Notes under the pieces: generated by a model
Database searches by the model: none
Seen by the model: only the letters and a program-made list of their open reading frames with translations
Told to the model about the DNA's origin: nothing
Assembly: GCF_000745475.1 (NCBI RefSeq)
Contig: NZ_JQJJ01000010.1
Coordinates: 868,001-932,000 of the forward strand
Direction of reading: 5' to 3'
Source: Allobosea sp. UNC402CLCol
Lineage (GTDB): Bacteria; Pseudomonadota; Alphaproteobacteria; Rhizobiales; Beijerinckiaceae
DNA length: 64,000 nucleotides
Shown: positions 23,246 to 31,971 of the stretch, piece by piece
Numbering within the stretch: the first letter of the stretch is position 1
How the letters are laid out: every line of letters begins with the position of its first letter
Position numbers and translations under genes: made by a program

Positions 23246-24670
23246 ATGGGCAAGGTCACGGGCTTTCTCGAATACGACCGGCAGGAGCAGAAGTATCAGC
23301 TCGCCGGCGATCGCATTCGCCACTTCCGGGAGTTCACGCTCCCGCAGGAGGAGCGCGATATCAAGAAGCAGGCGGCGCGCTGCATGGATTGCGGCATCCC
23401 CTTCTGCCACGGCCCGACCGGCTGCCCGGTGCACAACCAGATCCCGGACTGGAACGAGCTGGTCTATTCCGGCGGCTGGGAGGATGCGCTGCGTAACCTC
23501 CACTCCACCAACAACTTCCCGGAGTTCACCGGCCGCATCTGCCCCGCGCCTTGCGAGGAAGCCTGCACGCTGAACCTCGAGAACATGCCGGTGACGATCA
23601 AGACGATCGAGCAGGCGATTGCCGACAAGGGCTGGCAAGAAGGCTGGATCGCGCCCGAGATCCCGGCCAGGCGCACCGGCAAGCGCATCGCCATCGTCGG
23701 CTCGGGGCCTGCCGGCATGGCTGCGGCGCAGCAGCTCGCCCGCGTCGGCCACGACGTCCATCTCTATGAGCGGGAAGCGAAGGCCGGCGGTCTGCTGCGC
23801 TATGGCATTCCCGACTTCAAGATGGAGAAGAAGCATATCGACCGCCGGGTGAAGCAGATGGAGGCGGAGGGCGTCACCTTCCACTACAACGCCAATATCG
23901 GCGTGACGCTGCCCTTCGCGACGCTCCTTGCCGAGCACGACGCGGTGCTGATGACGGGCGGGGCGGAAGCGCCACGCGATCCCGGCCTGCCGGATACCAA
24001 TCTTGCCGGCGTGCATTACGCGATGCCCTACCTGACCCAGCAGAACAAGCGCGTCGGCGGCGAGGACGTCTCGGGCGAGGCGCCGATCCTGGCTGCGGGC
24101 AAGCATGTCGTGGTGGTCGGCGGTGGCGATACGGCTTCCGACTGCGTCGGCACCGCCTTCCGGCAGGGCGCGCTCTCGGTGACGCAGCTCGACATCCGGC
24201 CGATGGCGCCGGAGATCGAGGACAAGCTCACGGTCTGGCCCTATTGGCCGACGAAGTTCCGCACCTCCTCCTCGCAGGCCGAGGGCGCGGAGCGCGAGTT
24301 CCAGGCGGCGACGCTCGGGCTGGAGGGCCGCAACGGGCGGCTGACCGGCGTGAAATGCGCGCGCGTCGATGAGAAGCGCAAGCCCATCCCCGGCACCGAG
24401 TTCGTGCTGCAGGCCGATCTCTGCTTCCTCGCCATCGGCTTCGCAGGCTCGGTGATCGAGGGCATGATCGCGCAGTCGGGCGCGGCCGTGGACAAGCGCG
24501 CCAATGTCGTCGCCAACGACCGCGACTACGCCACCAGCGTCGACAAGGTCTTCGTCGCCGGCGACATGCGCCGCGGCCAGTCTCTGGTCGTCTGGGCGAT
24601 CCGCGAGGGCCGCCAGGCGGCGCACGCCATCGACAAGCATCTGATGGGCGAGACCATCCTGCCGATGTGA
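23246..24670 (+). CDS. gltD: Glutamate synthase [NADPH] small subunit
   Basis: A 474-residue subunit that passes electrons from NADPH through FAD and 4Fe-4S clusters to GltB. N-terminal cysteine motifs [15 protein letters not shown] and [11 protein letters not shown] bind the clusters. The FAD dinucleotide fold is [18 protein letters not shown] (about residue 150), and the NADPH fold is [15 protein letters not shown] (about 290). The C-terminal [20 protein letters not shown] is the second FAD motif. The length is normal. It is the second gene of gltBD, ending just before a REP-like repeat. Confidence 0.95.
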   Translation: MGKVTGFLEYDRQEQKYQLAGDRIRHFREFTLPQEERDIKKQAARCMDCGIPFCHGPTGCPVHNQIPDWNELVYSGGWEDALRNLHSTNNFPEFTGRICPAPCEEACTLNLENMPVTIKTIEQAIADKGWQEGWIAPEIPARRTGKRIAIVGSGPAGMAAAQQLARVGHDVHLYEREAKAGGLLRYGIPDFKMEKKHIDRRVKQMEAEGVTFHYNANIGVTLPFATLLAEHDAVLMTGGAEAPRDPGLPDTNLAGVHYAMPYLTQQNKRVGGEDVSGEAPILAAGKHVVVVGGGDTASDCVGTAFRQGALSVTQLDIRPMAPEIEDKLTVWPYWPTKFRTSSSQAEGAEREFQAATLGLEGRNGRLTGVKCARVDEKRKPIPGTEFVLQADLCFLAIGFAGSVIEGMIAQSGAAVDKRANVVANDRDYATSVDKVFVAGDMRRGQSLVVWAIREGRQAAHAIDKHLMGETILPM

Positions 24671-24721
24671 CGGGGGCGCCCTCCATTGCGGGAGCTTGCC
24701 GATTTTCGGTAGAAACACGCC

Positions 24722-24749
24722 GTCATTCCGGGCTTGACCCGGAATCCAT
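24722..24749. repeat. REP-like palindrome (copy 3)
   Basis: GTCATTCCGGGC followed by GACCCGGAATCC, a half-element of the dispersed family, 50 bases after the gltD stop. Confidence 0.65.
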
Positions 24750-24759
24750 CGTAGAGTGC

Positions 24760-24995
24760 TCAAGCACCAAATGCCGGGACCAGCCGCCCTCGGACCCGCG
24801 TGGCGTAATCCGAGCAGCCGGCAAGCTGGGCCTGAAGAACGCGATCCTCCGTGATCGTGCGATGGAGCAGGAACGGCGGGCCGAGGATTACGATGAGCGC
24901 CGCCGCGAGGCACGATCCGAGTACAGCCCGCTTGCCACGATGATCGGAATCCCGGCGGTGTCTCCGGGACGGCGGACGATCCGCCGGCGCACACT
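24760..24995 (-). pseudogene. Decayed isoprenylcysteine carboxyl methyltransferase-like remnant
   Basis: The last 55 codons on the minus strand read as the C-terminus of an ICMT-family membrane methyltransferase: LGSCLAAALIVILGPPFLL, then TEDRVLQAQLAG, DYATRVRGRLVPAF. The matching preceding segment (AGIPIIVASGLY) is in a different frame, about one base out of phase near 24928. Nothing upstream of about 24995 resembles the rest of the protein. I therefore see a truncated and frameshifted relic, not a gene. The frame call rests on recognition of the family's C-terminal pattern (EDRVL...LPGY..YA.RVR.RL.P). Confidence 0.55.
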
Positions 24996-25026
24996 TACCG
25001 CTTAGTGTCCGCAACAGGATATGCGA

Positions 25027-25551
25027 TCAGCCGACGCCGCAATCGGAGTTGGGGGCGCCGGGCGGGGAAGCGGTGACGGTGAAGTCCTTCCGCGCGATCT
25101 CCTGCCCGCCGGCCGAGACGATGAAGGTCCAACCGCCCGGCTCCATTTCCCATTCGTGATCGAAGGTGAAGCCGATATGGGTGACGCCCTCGATCACCGC
25201 GCTCGGGAAGCGGTCCTGCGTACTGGTCTTGCCATCGGGGCGGGTGAACTGGGGGTGCAGGACGCGAACGGAGACCTGGTGCGGCAGGATCTGGGGAATG
25301 GCGTCGCTCAGCTTGAGCGTGAGGCCGAAATTCCGGCATAGCCGCGCCTCGATGCGGTCCGCGCGCTCGAGGTAGCGGATGTTCTTCATTTCGCGAGCCG
25401 GTTCGAGACCGGTTCCGCCGGGCGTCGGGGCCGCCATCATGCGGCGACCCACGGTGACCCCGAAATCGACGATCTCGGCTTTCGGCGCGGCGACCGCGGA
25501 GCCGGAAACGGCGGCAAGAATCATCGCGGCCATATATCGGCGTTTGCTCAT
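25027..25551 (-). CDS. Exported DUF3859-type protein
   Basis: A 174-residue exported protein. GAGGT four bases upstream supports ATG 25551. A signal peptide MSKRRYMAAMILAAVSGSAVA is cleaved near residue 21. The rest resembles DUF3859: RYLERADRIEARLCRNFGL, VSVRVLHPQFTRPDGKT, HIGFTFDHEWEMEPGGWTF, GQEIARKDFTV. The beta-rich pattern suggests an immunoglobulin-like periplasmic fold. The role is unknown. It is divergent from a GNAT gene. Confidence 0.7.
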   Translation of the reverse strand: MSKRRYMAAMILAAVSGSAVAAPKAEIVDFGVTVGRRMMAAPTPGGTGLEPAREMKNIRYLERADRIEARLCRNFGLTLKLSDAIPQILPHQVSVRVLHPQFTRPDGKTSTQDRFPSAVIEGVTHIGFTFDHEWEMEPGGWTFIVSAGGQEIARKDFTVTASPPGAPNSDCGVG

Positions 25552-25691
25552 GAGACCTCGGGGGCGTTCCGCTGCCTCGCATGTTGAACTTTGCAAAAAC
25601 GCCAGTCAAAGATGGAGTGTCTGGCCCCGGCGCCGCGGCCGGCCATCTCGGCGGTCGAGCATCAGGATAGCCCTTCGCCCGAGGCAACCGC

Positions 25692-26252
25692 ATGCCGAAG
25701 CAAGCGATCCCGCATCCGGTCCTTGCGACGCCCCGCCTGCGCCTGCGCCAGTTCCGCGCCGATGACGTGGATGCGATGCATGCCTGCTTCGCCGACCCCG
25801 AGGCGATGCGGTTCTGGAACCAGCCGACCTACACGAAGCGCATCGAAACCGAGCGCTCCGTGCGCAGCTTCGTCGATTGCACGCCGTCCTATTACCGGTT
25901 CTGGGCGGTGGCCGATGCCGGGACCGATCGCTGCCTGGGGCTCGTCAACTATCACGACGGGCATATCCGCAGCAGGCGGGCGAGCATCGGCTACATGATC
26001 GATCCCGCTCTCCACCGGCAGGGCATCGCGACGGAGGCGGTCACGGCGATGCTCGACTTCTGCTTCTCGGAGCTCGGTCTGCATCGCCTCCAGGCCTTCA
26101 TCCATCCGGACAACCGCGCCTCGATCCGGCTGATCGAGAAGCTCGGGTTCCGCCGCGAGGGCCTGCTGCGCGACAATCTGCGCGTGGGAGAGGTCTGGCG
26201 GGACGATCTGCTCTATGCGCTGCTCGCGGCGGAGTGGCGCGGCGCGGCTTGA
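25692..26252 (+). CDS. GNAT N-acetyltransferase, RimJ/RimL-like
   Basis: A 186-residue acetyltransferase of the Acetyltransf_3 type. The N-terminal LATPRLRLRQFRADD is the usual start. Acetyl-CoA binding is at IGYMIDPALHRQGIATEAV (R-x-G-I-A equivalent of the Q/RxxGxG/A loop), followed by FIHPDNRASIRLIEKLGFRREG. It probably acetylates a ribosomal N-terminus or a small amine; the substrate cannot be read. GAGG upstream supports ATG 25692. Confidence 0.8.
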   Translation: MPKQAIPHPVLATPRLRLRQFRADDVDAMHACFADPEAMRFWNQPTYTKRIETERSVRSFVDCTPSYYRFWAVADAGTDRCLGLVNYHDGHIRSRRASIGYMIDPALHRQGIATEAVTAMLDFCFSELGLHRLQAFIHPDNRASIRLIEKLGFRREGLLRDNLRVGEVWRDDLLYALLAAEWRGAA

Positions 26253-26286
26253 TGCCGGGCAGCATGCCGGGGCAGCGGCCCGGTCC

Positions 26287-27504
26287 TCACCGCGGCCAGC
26301 GATAGTCGTCGATGCGGCCCGGCACGGGTTCGGGCGCGATGCCCTGGCCGAAGACGCGCTCGAGCTGGTCGGCCGCATCGCCGCGGCCGCGCGCTTCCGT
26401 GATCGAGGCGAGCAGCGGCTGTGCCGAGGGCGCCGCCTGTCCGGTCAGCGGCTGGATCGGTCCGGCCAGGGGGCGGGCCTGCAGAGCCTGCGGCAGGCCG
26501 ATCGCCGGCAAGCCCGCGGCCATCTGGTCGATCAGGCGCTCGACACCGCCGGGCTGCAGCTCGGGCGCGGTCGGGGCGCCGGTGTCGGGCGCGACGGGCA
26601 GGGCGATCACATTGCTCTGCGGCGCCTGCTCGATGATCCGGCGGATGACGAGGTCGACGAAATGCGCGGCCTTGCGGGCGCCGGCCTTGGTGAAGTGCAC
26701 GCCGTCGCCGAGCCGCAGGCGCGTCGGCTGGCCGGAGACGTCCGGGCCGGTCGCGGTATAGCGGTTCTCGGAATCGACGAAGCCGCCCCAGAGGTCGACA
26801 TATTGGCCGCCGGCCTTCTCGGCCCGTTCGCGGTAAAGCTCGTTCAGCGTGACGAGATCGGCCGAGAGGCGGGCATTCTGCACGGGCGGGACGCCGACCC
26901 AGATCAGCGGGATGCGCTTGGCCGCGAAGGCGGTGGCGAGTGCGTCGACGCGGTCGCGATAGAGCTCCAGCCAGCGCGGGCTCAGCGGCTCCTGCACGAT
27001 GTCGCCTTCGCGGATCGGCTGGCGGTCGTTGAGCCCGACCATCATGACCGCGATGGTGATCTTCTGGTCGCTGGCGAGCAGATCCGTGACGGCCCTCTGC
27101 CAATCGTAGAAATCGGTGCGGACGAGGCCTGAATCCGGCTTCGTCCGGTGGGTGACCTCGACATCGGGGCGGTCGTTCAGCGCCTCGTCGAGGCCGTCGG
27201 CGAGCAGGTTGGCGAGGGAATCGCCCATTACCACGATGTGGTTGGTGACATCGACCTTCGGGATGACGGGATCGTCGCGAACGACGACGGGGGCCGCCGC
27301 CCTGCTGCGCCGAACGACCGGGGCCGGGCTGGGGCGCAGGCGCGGCTGCTGCGGCTGCACGGCCGGTCTGGCGGGCAATTGCCAGAAGAGCTGGAACAGG
27401 CTGCGCTGCTGTTGCGGCGGCTGCTGGGCGAGCGAAACGGGGCCGCCGGTCAGGAGGAGCAGGCAGGCGGAGCAGAGAACCATGACGAGCGAGCGCAGGC
27501 GCAT
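26287..27504 (-). CDS. Exported SGNH hydrolase, DUF459 family
   Basis: A 405-residue protein. A signal peptide (LRSLVMVLCSACLLLLTGG) is followed by a Pro/Gln/Arg-rich linker to about residue 85. The SGNH domain starts with HIVVMGDSLANLLADGL (Ser nucleophile). MMVGLNDRQPI supplies the Asn block, and DGVHFTKAGARKAAHF the Asp/His pair. DUF459 proteins are periplasmic esterases/acetylhydrolases thought to act on cell-envelope polymers. The gene follows the lytic transglycosylase by 58 bases on the same strand, and the two probably form an operon under a CtrA-type site. Confidence 0.85.
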   Translation of the reverse strand: MRLRSLVMVLCSACLLLLTGGPVSLAQQPPQQQRSLFQLFWQLPARPAVQPQQPRLRPSPAPVVRRSRAAAPVVVRDDPVIPKVDVTNHIVVMGDSLANLLADGLDEALNDRPDVEVTHRTKPDSGLVRTDFYDWQRAVTDLLASDQKITIAVMMVGLNDRQPIREGDIVQEPLSPRWLELYRDRVDALATAFAAKRIPLIWVGVPPVQNARLSADLVTLNELYRERAEKAGGQYVDLWGGFVDSENRYTATGPDVSGQPTRLRLGDGVHFTKAGARKAAHFVDLVIRRIIEQAPQSNVIALPVAPDTGAPTAPELQPGGVERLIDQMAAGLPAIGLPQALQARPLAGPIQPLTGQAAPSAQPLLASITEARGRGDAADQLERVFGQGIAPEPVPGRIDDYRWPR

Positions 27505-27562
27505 CAGCCATCCGATCCAGCGGCTCGGGACAGGTTCAATATAGGGCCGGATGGGCCAAAAG

Positions 27563-28795
27563 TCAGCGGGAGCCGCGCATCCGGGTGAGCAGGGCCGGCG
27601 TCGGATAGCCGTCCGCGATCTCGCCGACGCTGATCTGGTAGCGCCGCACCGCCTCGCGCGTGCCGGTGCCGATGCGCCCGTCCGCGTCGTGGTCGTAGAG
27701 CCCCAGCGCCTTCAGGCGGCGCTGCACGTCCTTGGTGCCGGCCATGTCGAGGCGGGCCGCCTTGAGCGGCCAATCGGCCTGGATCGCCGCCCGGCCCATG
27801 ATGCGGTCGCCGAGATGGCCGACCGCCAGCGCATAGGCGTCGGAGGAATTGTATTTCTTGATGACGTCGAAATTCGCGGTCAGCAGCAGCACCGGGCCGG
27901 TATGGCCGGCGGGGTAGAACAGGCGGCCCTCGCCGGAGGAGGGCAGGGCGCGGCCATCGGCCCGGCGGACGCCGGCGGAGCGGAAGGCGGCGAAGCTTGC
28001 CTTGTCCAGGCGATGGTCGAAGCCGTCCGGCAGCGAAACCTCCATGCCCCAGGGCAGGCCGGGGACCCAGCCATAGCTCTTCAGGTAGTTGGCGGTGGAG
28101 GCGATGGCGTCGCTGGACGAGTTCCAGATGTCGGCATGGCCGTTGCCGGTCCAGTCGACGGCGTATTTCATGTAGCTCGACGGCATGAATTGGGTGTGGC
28201 CCATGGCACCGGCCCAGGAGCCGCGCAATTCGTCGCGCTCGACATAGCCCTTCTGGATCAGCTCGAGCGCGGTCAGCAACTCGTCGCGGAAGAAGTCGCC
28301 GCGGTAGCGGATCGCGGCGAGCGTCGCCAGCGAGCGGATGACGTCCTTGCTGCCCTTGAAGGAGCCGAAATTGGTTTCCATCCCCCAGACGCCGAGCACG
28401 ACCTCCTTCGGCACGCCGTAGCGGGCCTCGACCTGGGCCAGCACGGCCGCGTTCTCCGCCGCCACCGCCTGGCCGCGCTGGACGCGGCCGCCGCCGACGG
28501 CGTTGTTGAGATAGCTCCAGATCGGGGCGCTGAACTCGGACTGCTTCTTGGTCAGCGCGACGATCGAGGCGTCGGGCGTCACGCCGCGGAAGGCGAGATC
28601 GAAGGTCGTGCGCGAGATGCCGCGCGCCTGCGCCTGCGGCCAGAGCCGTTGCAGGAAGATGTCGAAGGAGGCGCTGGCGGGGCTCGCCTGCGCGCTGCCG
28701 GCCGGCGCGCGCGACACGTTGATCGAGCCCGTGGTCTGCGCGAGCGCCGGCGCCAGGCTCAGCAAGGCCGAAGCAGCGAGGACGGACAGGCGCAT
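27563..28795 (-). CDS. mltB: Lytic murein transglycosylase, MltB type, with peptidoglycan-binding domain
   Basis: A 410-residue periplasmic enzyme cleaving peptidoglycan to 1,6-anhydro-muropeptides. GGGAG five bases upstream fixes ATG 28795. A signal peptide of about 20 residues is followed by an SLT_2 domain with catalytic Glu140 in LGVWGMETNFGSFKG; GAMGHTQFMPSSYMKYAVD and ATANYLKSYGW-like helices follow. The C-terminal 60 residues form a PG_binding_1 domain (VQRRLKALGLYDHDADGRIG). Upstream (28849-28863) lies a perfect TTAA-N7-TTAA site, so cell-cycle control by CtrA is likely. The DUF459 gene is downstream. Confidence 0.92.
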   Translation of the reverse strand: MRLSVLAASALLSLAPALAQTTGSINVSRAPAGSAQASPASASFDIFLQRLWPQAQARGISRTTFDLAFRGVTPDASIVALTKKQSEFSAPIWSYLNNAVGGGRVQRGQAVAAENAAVLAQVEARYGVPKEVVLGVWGMETNFGSFKGSKDVIRSLATLAAIRYRGDFFRDELLTALELIQKGYVERDELRGSWAGAMGHTQFMPSSYMKYAVDWTGNGHADIWNSSSDAIASTANYLKSYGWVPGLPWGMEVSLPDGFDHRLDKASFAAFRSAGVRRADGRALPSSGEGRLFYPAGHTGPVLLLTANFDVIKKYNSSDAYALAVGHLGDRIMGRAAIQADWPLKAARLDMAGTKDVQRRLKALGLYDHDADGRIGTGTREAVRRYQISVGEIADGYPTPALLTRMRGSR

Positions 28796-28848
28796 GGGGG
28801 CTCCCGACGGCTGAGGGATGAAAACACCTCCAGAGCGCCCGAACAAGA

Positions 28849-28863
28849 TTAACCAAGCGTTAA
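28849..28863. promoter_or_regulatory. CtrA-type binding site upstream of mltB
   Basis: TTAA (28849-28852), seven bases, TTAA (28860-28863) is an exact match to the full CtrA box. It is centred about 60 bases upstream of the mltB start on the minus strand, a position where CtrA could activate or repress the promoter. Confidence 0.65.
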
Positions 28864-29126
28864 ATCGGGGAATACTGCGGCAAATTGCGCGCAATTTGAC
28901 AAGCCGCGGCGATTGTCCGACCCTGATCGGATGCACAGCGCCTTTTCCTTCGCTCGCGGCCGGCATCGGTCGGGTAACGTCATCGCGGGCTTATAGCCCC
29001 GGGCCTGTCGCGCTTGGCGCCTCCGGTCCGGGGGCGCCTCCACTTGATTCCCATCTTCCAGCAACGGCGTTCGTCCGGGCCTGTTTCGCGCCCGGCCGCC
29101 TGCGCTGATTTCTCCGAGAGACAGAC

Positions 29127-29555
29127 ATGACCGACAAGACCAGGAAGGCGCCCGCGCGCCCTGCCATCACCGTGACCGCCGCCGACCATGCGATGCTCAG
29201 CCGCATCGCGGCGGGCGCCGCCAACACCATGCCGGAACTCGCCGCCGAGCTGACGCATGAGCTCGACCGTGCCCGCATCCTGCCGGAAGGCCGGGTCTCG
29301 GCCGAGCATGTGCATATCGGCAGCGAAGTCACCTATCGCGACGAGAGCACCGGGCGGGAGACCAAGGTCACGCTGGTCTGGCCTGAGCATGCGGATATCG
29401 AGAAGAACCGGATCTCGGTGATGACGCCGATCGGCGTCGCGCTGATCGGCATGGCTTCCGGCCGCTCGATCGACTGGACGACGCGCTCCGGCGATGTGAA
29501 GCGCCTGAGCGTCGTGGCGGTCGGCCAGCCTGCCGGGGAAACGGCGGCGGCCTGA
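29127..29555 (+). CDS. rnk: Nucleoside diphosphate kinase regulator-like protein (Rnk / GreA-GreB C-terminal domain)
   Basis: A 142-residue protein. The N-terminal 40 residues are an Ala-rich helix region (TAADHAMLSRIAAGAANTMP). The C-terminal GreA/GreB-like FKBP domain is recognised from HVHIGSEVTYRDESTGRE, VTLVWPEHADIEKNRISVMT, PIGVALIGMASGRSIDW. Rnk-type proteins bind RNA polymerase near the secondary channel and affect nucleoside diphosphate kinase levels. It lacks the GreA coiled coil, so it is not a cleavage factor. GAGAGA precedes ATG 29127. Confidence 0.85.
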   Translation: MTDKTRKAPARPAITVTAADHAMLSRIAAGAANTMPELAAELTHELDRARILPEGRVSAEHVHIGSEVTYRDESTGRETKVTLVWPEHADIEKNRISVMTPIGVALIGMASGRSIDWTTRSGDVKRLSVVAVGQPAGETAAA

Positions 29556-29589
29556 GGTCGGATGCGTGCTGCCTTCCCGGACACGCACC

Positions 29590-29684
29590 GTCATTCCGGG
29601 CGAAGGCCCGGAATCCATCATAGAGCGCGGTGCGTCTCGATGGATTCCGGATCGGCGCCGCTGACGCGGCTTGTCCGCAATGAC
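29590..29684. repeat. REP-like palindrome (copy 4)
   Basis: Begins GTCATTCCGGGC, contains CCCGGAATCCAT and a second GGATTCCGGAT, and ends CAATGAC. It fills the gap between the rnk-like gene and galE. Confidence 0.65.
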
Positions 29685-29717
29685 GGTGGGTTTTCCGAAG
29701 ACGGCGTGATGTGACGT

Positions 29718-30710
29718 TCAGGCCGAGGCGTTCTTCATCCTGAGCTTCTCCTCCCAGGCGAGGGCCTGGCCGACGATCTCCTCCAGATCGTCATGCTCCG
29801 GCCGCCAGCCGAGTTCGGCCTGGATGCGGTCGGCGCGGGCGATGAGCGAGGCCGGGTCGCCGGGCCGGCGCGCGGCGAGCGTCACCGGGAAGTCGATGCC
29901 GGAGACCTTCTTCACCACCTCGGTGACCTCCTTCACCGAATAGCCGCGGCCATAGCCGCAGTTCAGCGTCAGGCTCGTGCCGCCGTCGCGCAGATGGTCG
30001 AGCGCGGCGAGATGGGCGCGGGCGAGATCGGTGACATGGATGTAGTCGCGCACGCAGGTGCCGTCCGGCGTCGCGTAATCCGTGCCGAAGATGGTCAAGC
30101 CGTCGCGCTGGCCGAGCGCGGCCTGGCTCGCGACCTTGATCAGATGGGTGGCGTTGGGCGAGGACTGGCCTGAACGCCCCTTCGGGTCGGCGCCGGCGAC
30201 GTTGAAATAGCGCAGGGCGATGTAGGAGAAGCCATGGGCCTTCGCGGCGTCCTGCAGCATCCATTCGCTCATCAGCTTGGAGCGGCCATAGGGATTGATC
30301 GGGTTGAGCGCGATCTCCTCCGGCACGGGCGAGACGGCGGGCTCGCCATAGACCGCCGCCGTCGAGGAGAAGATCACGTGCTTGACGCCGCCGCGCACGG
30401 CGCTTTCAATCAATGCTCGGGTTTTGACAGTATTATTGAAATAATAACCAAGCGGATCACTCACCGATTCAGGAACAACGATTCGCGCCGCGAAATGCGC
30501 CAGCGCCGTTACGCCATGCTCGGCGATCAGCTTCTCGACCAGCTCCTGATCGCCGACATCCCCTTGAATGAAGGTCGCTTCGGGCGGAACGGCCCACCAG
30601 AAACCGGTCGAGAGATTGTCGAGAACCACGACCTTTTCGCCGCGATCGAGCAATTCCAGCACCATATGACTGCCGATGTAGCCGGCGCCGCCTGAGACCA
30701 ATACCGCCAT
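29718..30710 (-). CDS. galE: UDP-glucose 4-epimerase
   Basis: A 330-residue NAD-dependent epimerase interconverting UDP-glucose and UDP-galactose. The NAD-binding GGAGYIGSHMVLELLDRG opens the chain; a GTG two codons upstream (30716) is an alternative start. The extended-SDR catalytic residues are the Ser of FSSTAAVYG and Tyr-x-x-x-Lys in NPYGRSK. ALRYFNVAGADPKGR and DYIHVTDLARAH are conserved GalE blocks. It is divergent from galU (170 bp), so the two nucleotide-sugar genes share a regulatory region and probably feed polysaccharide synthesis. Confidence 0.94.
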   Translation of the reverse strand: MAVLVSGGAGYIGSHMVLELLDRGEKVVVLDNLSTGFWWAVPPEATFIQGDVGDQELVEKLIAEHGVTALAHFAARIVVPESVSDPLGYYFNNTVKTRALIESAVRGGVKHVIFSSTAAVYGEPAVSPVPEEIALNPINPYGRSKLMSEWMLQDAAKAHGFSYIALRYFNVAGADPKGRSGQSSPNATHLIKVASQAALGQRDGLTIFGTDYATPDGTCVRDYIHVTDLARAHLAALDHLRDGGTSLTLNCGYGRGYSVKEVTEVVKKVSGIDFPVTLAARRPGDPASLIARADRIQAELGWRPEHDDLEEIVGQALAWEEKLRMKNASA

Positions 30711-30879
30711 TGTCACTCTTGCCTCATCTTCGTCTGGAACTCTGCCTATCCGAAACCGGTTGACGGGTTCTCAAGGCCTGTCAGCTAATACGCTCCTGAT
30801 GGCCGACGACAGTGACAGTTGTGCGGCCCACCCCATCAAAGCCTCGCTTCGGCAAAGGCACTCGCGTCAAGGACCCTTC

Positions 30880-31758
30880 ATGACGAAACGCATCCGCAAG
30901 GCCGTTCTCCCTGTCGCTGGTCTCGGCACCCGCTTCCTGCCCGCCACCAAGGCGATCCCGAAGGAGATGCTGACCATCGTCGACCGTCCGGTCGTGCAGC
31001 ATGTCGTCGATGAGGCGCGCGCCGCCGGCATCGAGCATTTCATCTTCGTCACCGGCCGCAACAAGGCGGTGATCGAGGATCATTTCGACATGGCTTACGA
31101 GCTGGACGATACCCTCGCCAAGCGCAACAAGACCAGGGAATTGGAGGCGCTGAAGCACGATCTGCCGGCAGCGGGCGCGACCAGCTTCACCCGCCAGCAG
31201 GCGCCGCTCGGCCTCGGCCATGCGGTCTGGTGCGCGCGCGAGATCGTCGGCGACGAGCCTTTCGCGCTGCTGCTGCCGGACATGCTGCACTACAGCGCGG
31301 GGAAGGGCTGCCTTGCCGAGATGATCGAGGCCTATGACCAGCATGGCGGCAACCACATCGCCGTCGCGCCGGTGCCGGACGATCAGACGCATCAATACGG
31401 CATCGTCGGCGTCGAGGACGCCAAGGCCAAGGTCTCGAAGATCACCGGTATGGTCGAGAAGCCGCCGAAGGGCACCGCCCCGTCCAACCTGCACATCACC
31501 GGCCGCTACATCCTGCAGCCGACGATCTTCAACCTGCTCGCCAACCAGGAGAAGGGTGCGGGCGGCGAGATTCAGCTCACCGATTCGATGATCGCGCTGT
31601 CGCATCAGGAGCCGTTCTTCGCGGTGCGCTTCGATGGCGAGATCTACGACACCGGCTCGAAGATCGGCTTCCTGACGGCGAATGTGGCCTATGCGCTCGA
31701 CCGCGGCGATCTCGGCCCGCAACTGCGCGCGGAAATCGAGAAGCTGCTCGATCGCTGA
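30880..31758 (+). CDS. galU: UTP-glucose-1-phosphate uridylyltransferase
   Basis: A 292-residue enzyme making UDP-glucose from UTP and glucose-1-phosphate. AAGGAC about seven bases upstream fixes ATG 30880. Conserved blocks are AVLPVAGLGTRFLPATKAIP with KEML (nucleotide binding), VDRPVVQHVVDEA, APLGLGHAVWCA, LLLPDML and KITGMVEKPP. UDP-glucose is the precursor for periplasmic glucans and exopolysaccharide, linking this gene to opgG and galE in the window. Confidence 0.95.
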   Translation: MTKRIRKAVLPVAGLGTRFLPATKAIPKEMLTIVDRPVVQHVVDEARAAGIEHFIFVTGRNKAVIEDHFDMAYELDDTLAKRNKTRELEALKHDLPAAGATSFTRQQAPLGLGHAVWCAREIVGDEPFALLLPDMLHYSAGKGCLAEMIEAYDQHGGNHIAVAPVPDDQTHQYGIVGVEDAKAKVSKITGMVEKPPKGTAPSNLHITGRYILQPTIFNLLANQEKGAGGEIQLTDSMIALSHQEPFFAVRFDGEIYDTGSKIGFLTANVAYALDRGDLGPQLRAEIEKLLDR

Positions 31759-31778
31759 AGCGGACAGGAAGAGCGTGG

Positions 31779-31870
31779 GTCATCCCGGGCGACCACGGGT
31801 CGACCCGGGAGCCATGTCGGACCGGTTCAGGCGGGGATTCCGGATCTCCGTTTCGCTCCGTCCGGGACGC
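31779..31870. repeat. REP-like element (copy 5, degenerate)
   Basis: GTCATCCCGGGC, then GACCCGGGAGCC, GATTCCGGATCTCCG and GTCCGGGACG. The terminal ATGAC is lost. It lies after galU. Confidence 0.55.
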
Positions 31871-31971
31871 CCCGCGTTTGATAGGCATGGGAAACCGCCT
31901 CCCGCAGTCGATTTGTCGGGTGGCCATTCCCTGGAAAATGCCGGATGAGGGGCCATGCAGGAGATGCCCCG

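Noticed and set aside
24667..25005. 112-codon plus-strand ORF after gltD
   Set aside because: It translates a REP-like repeat and the antisense of the methyltransferase relic; no ribosome site.
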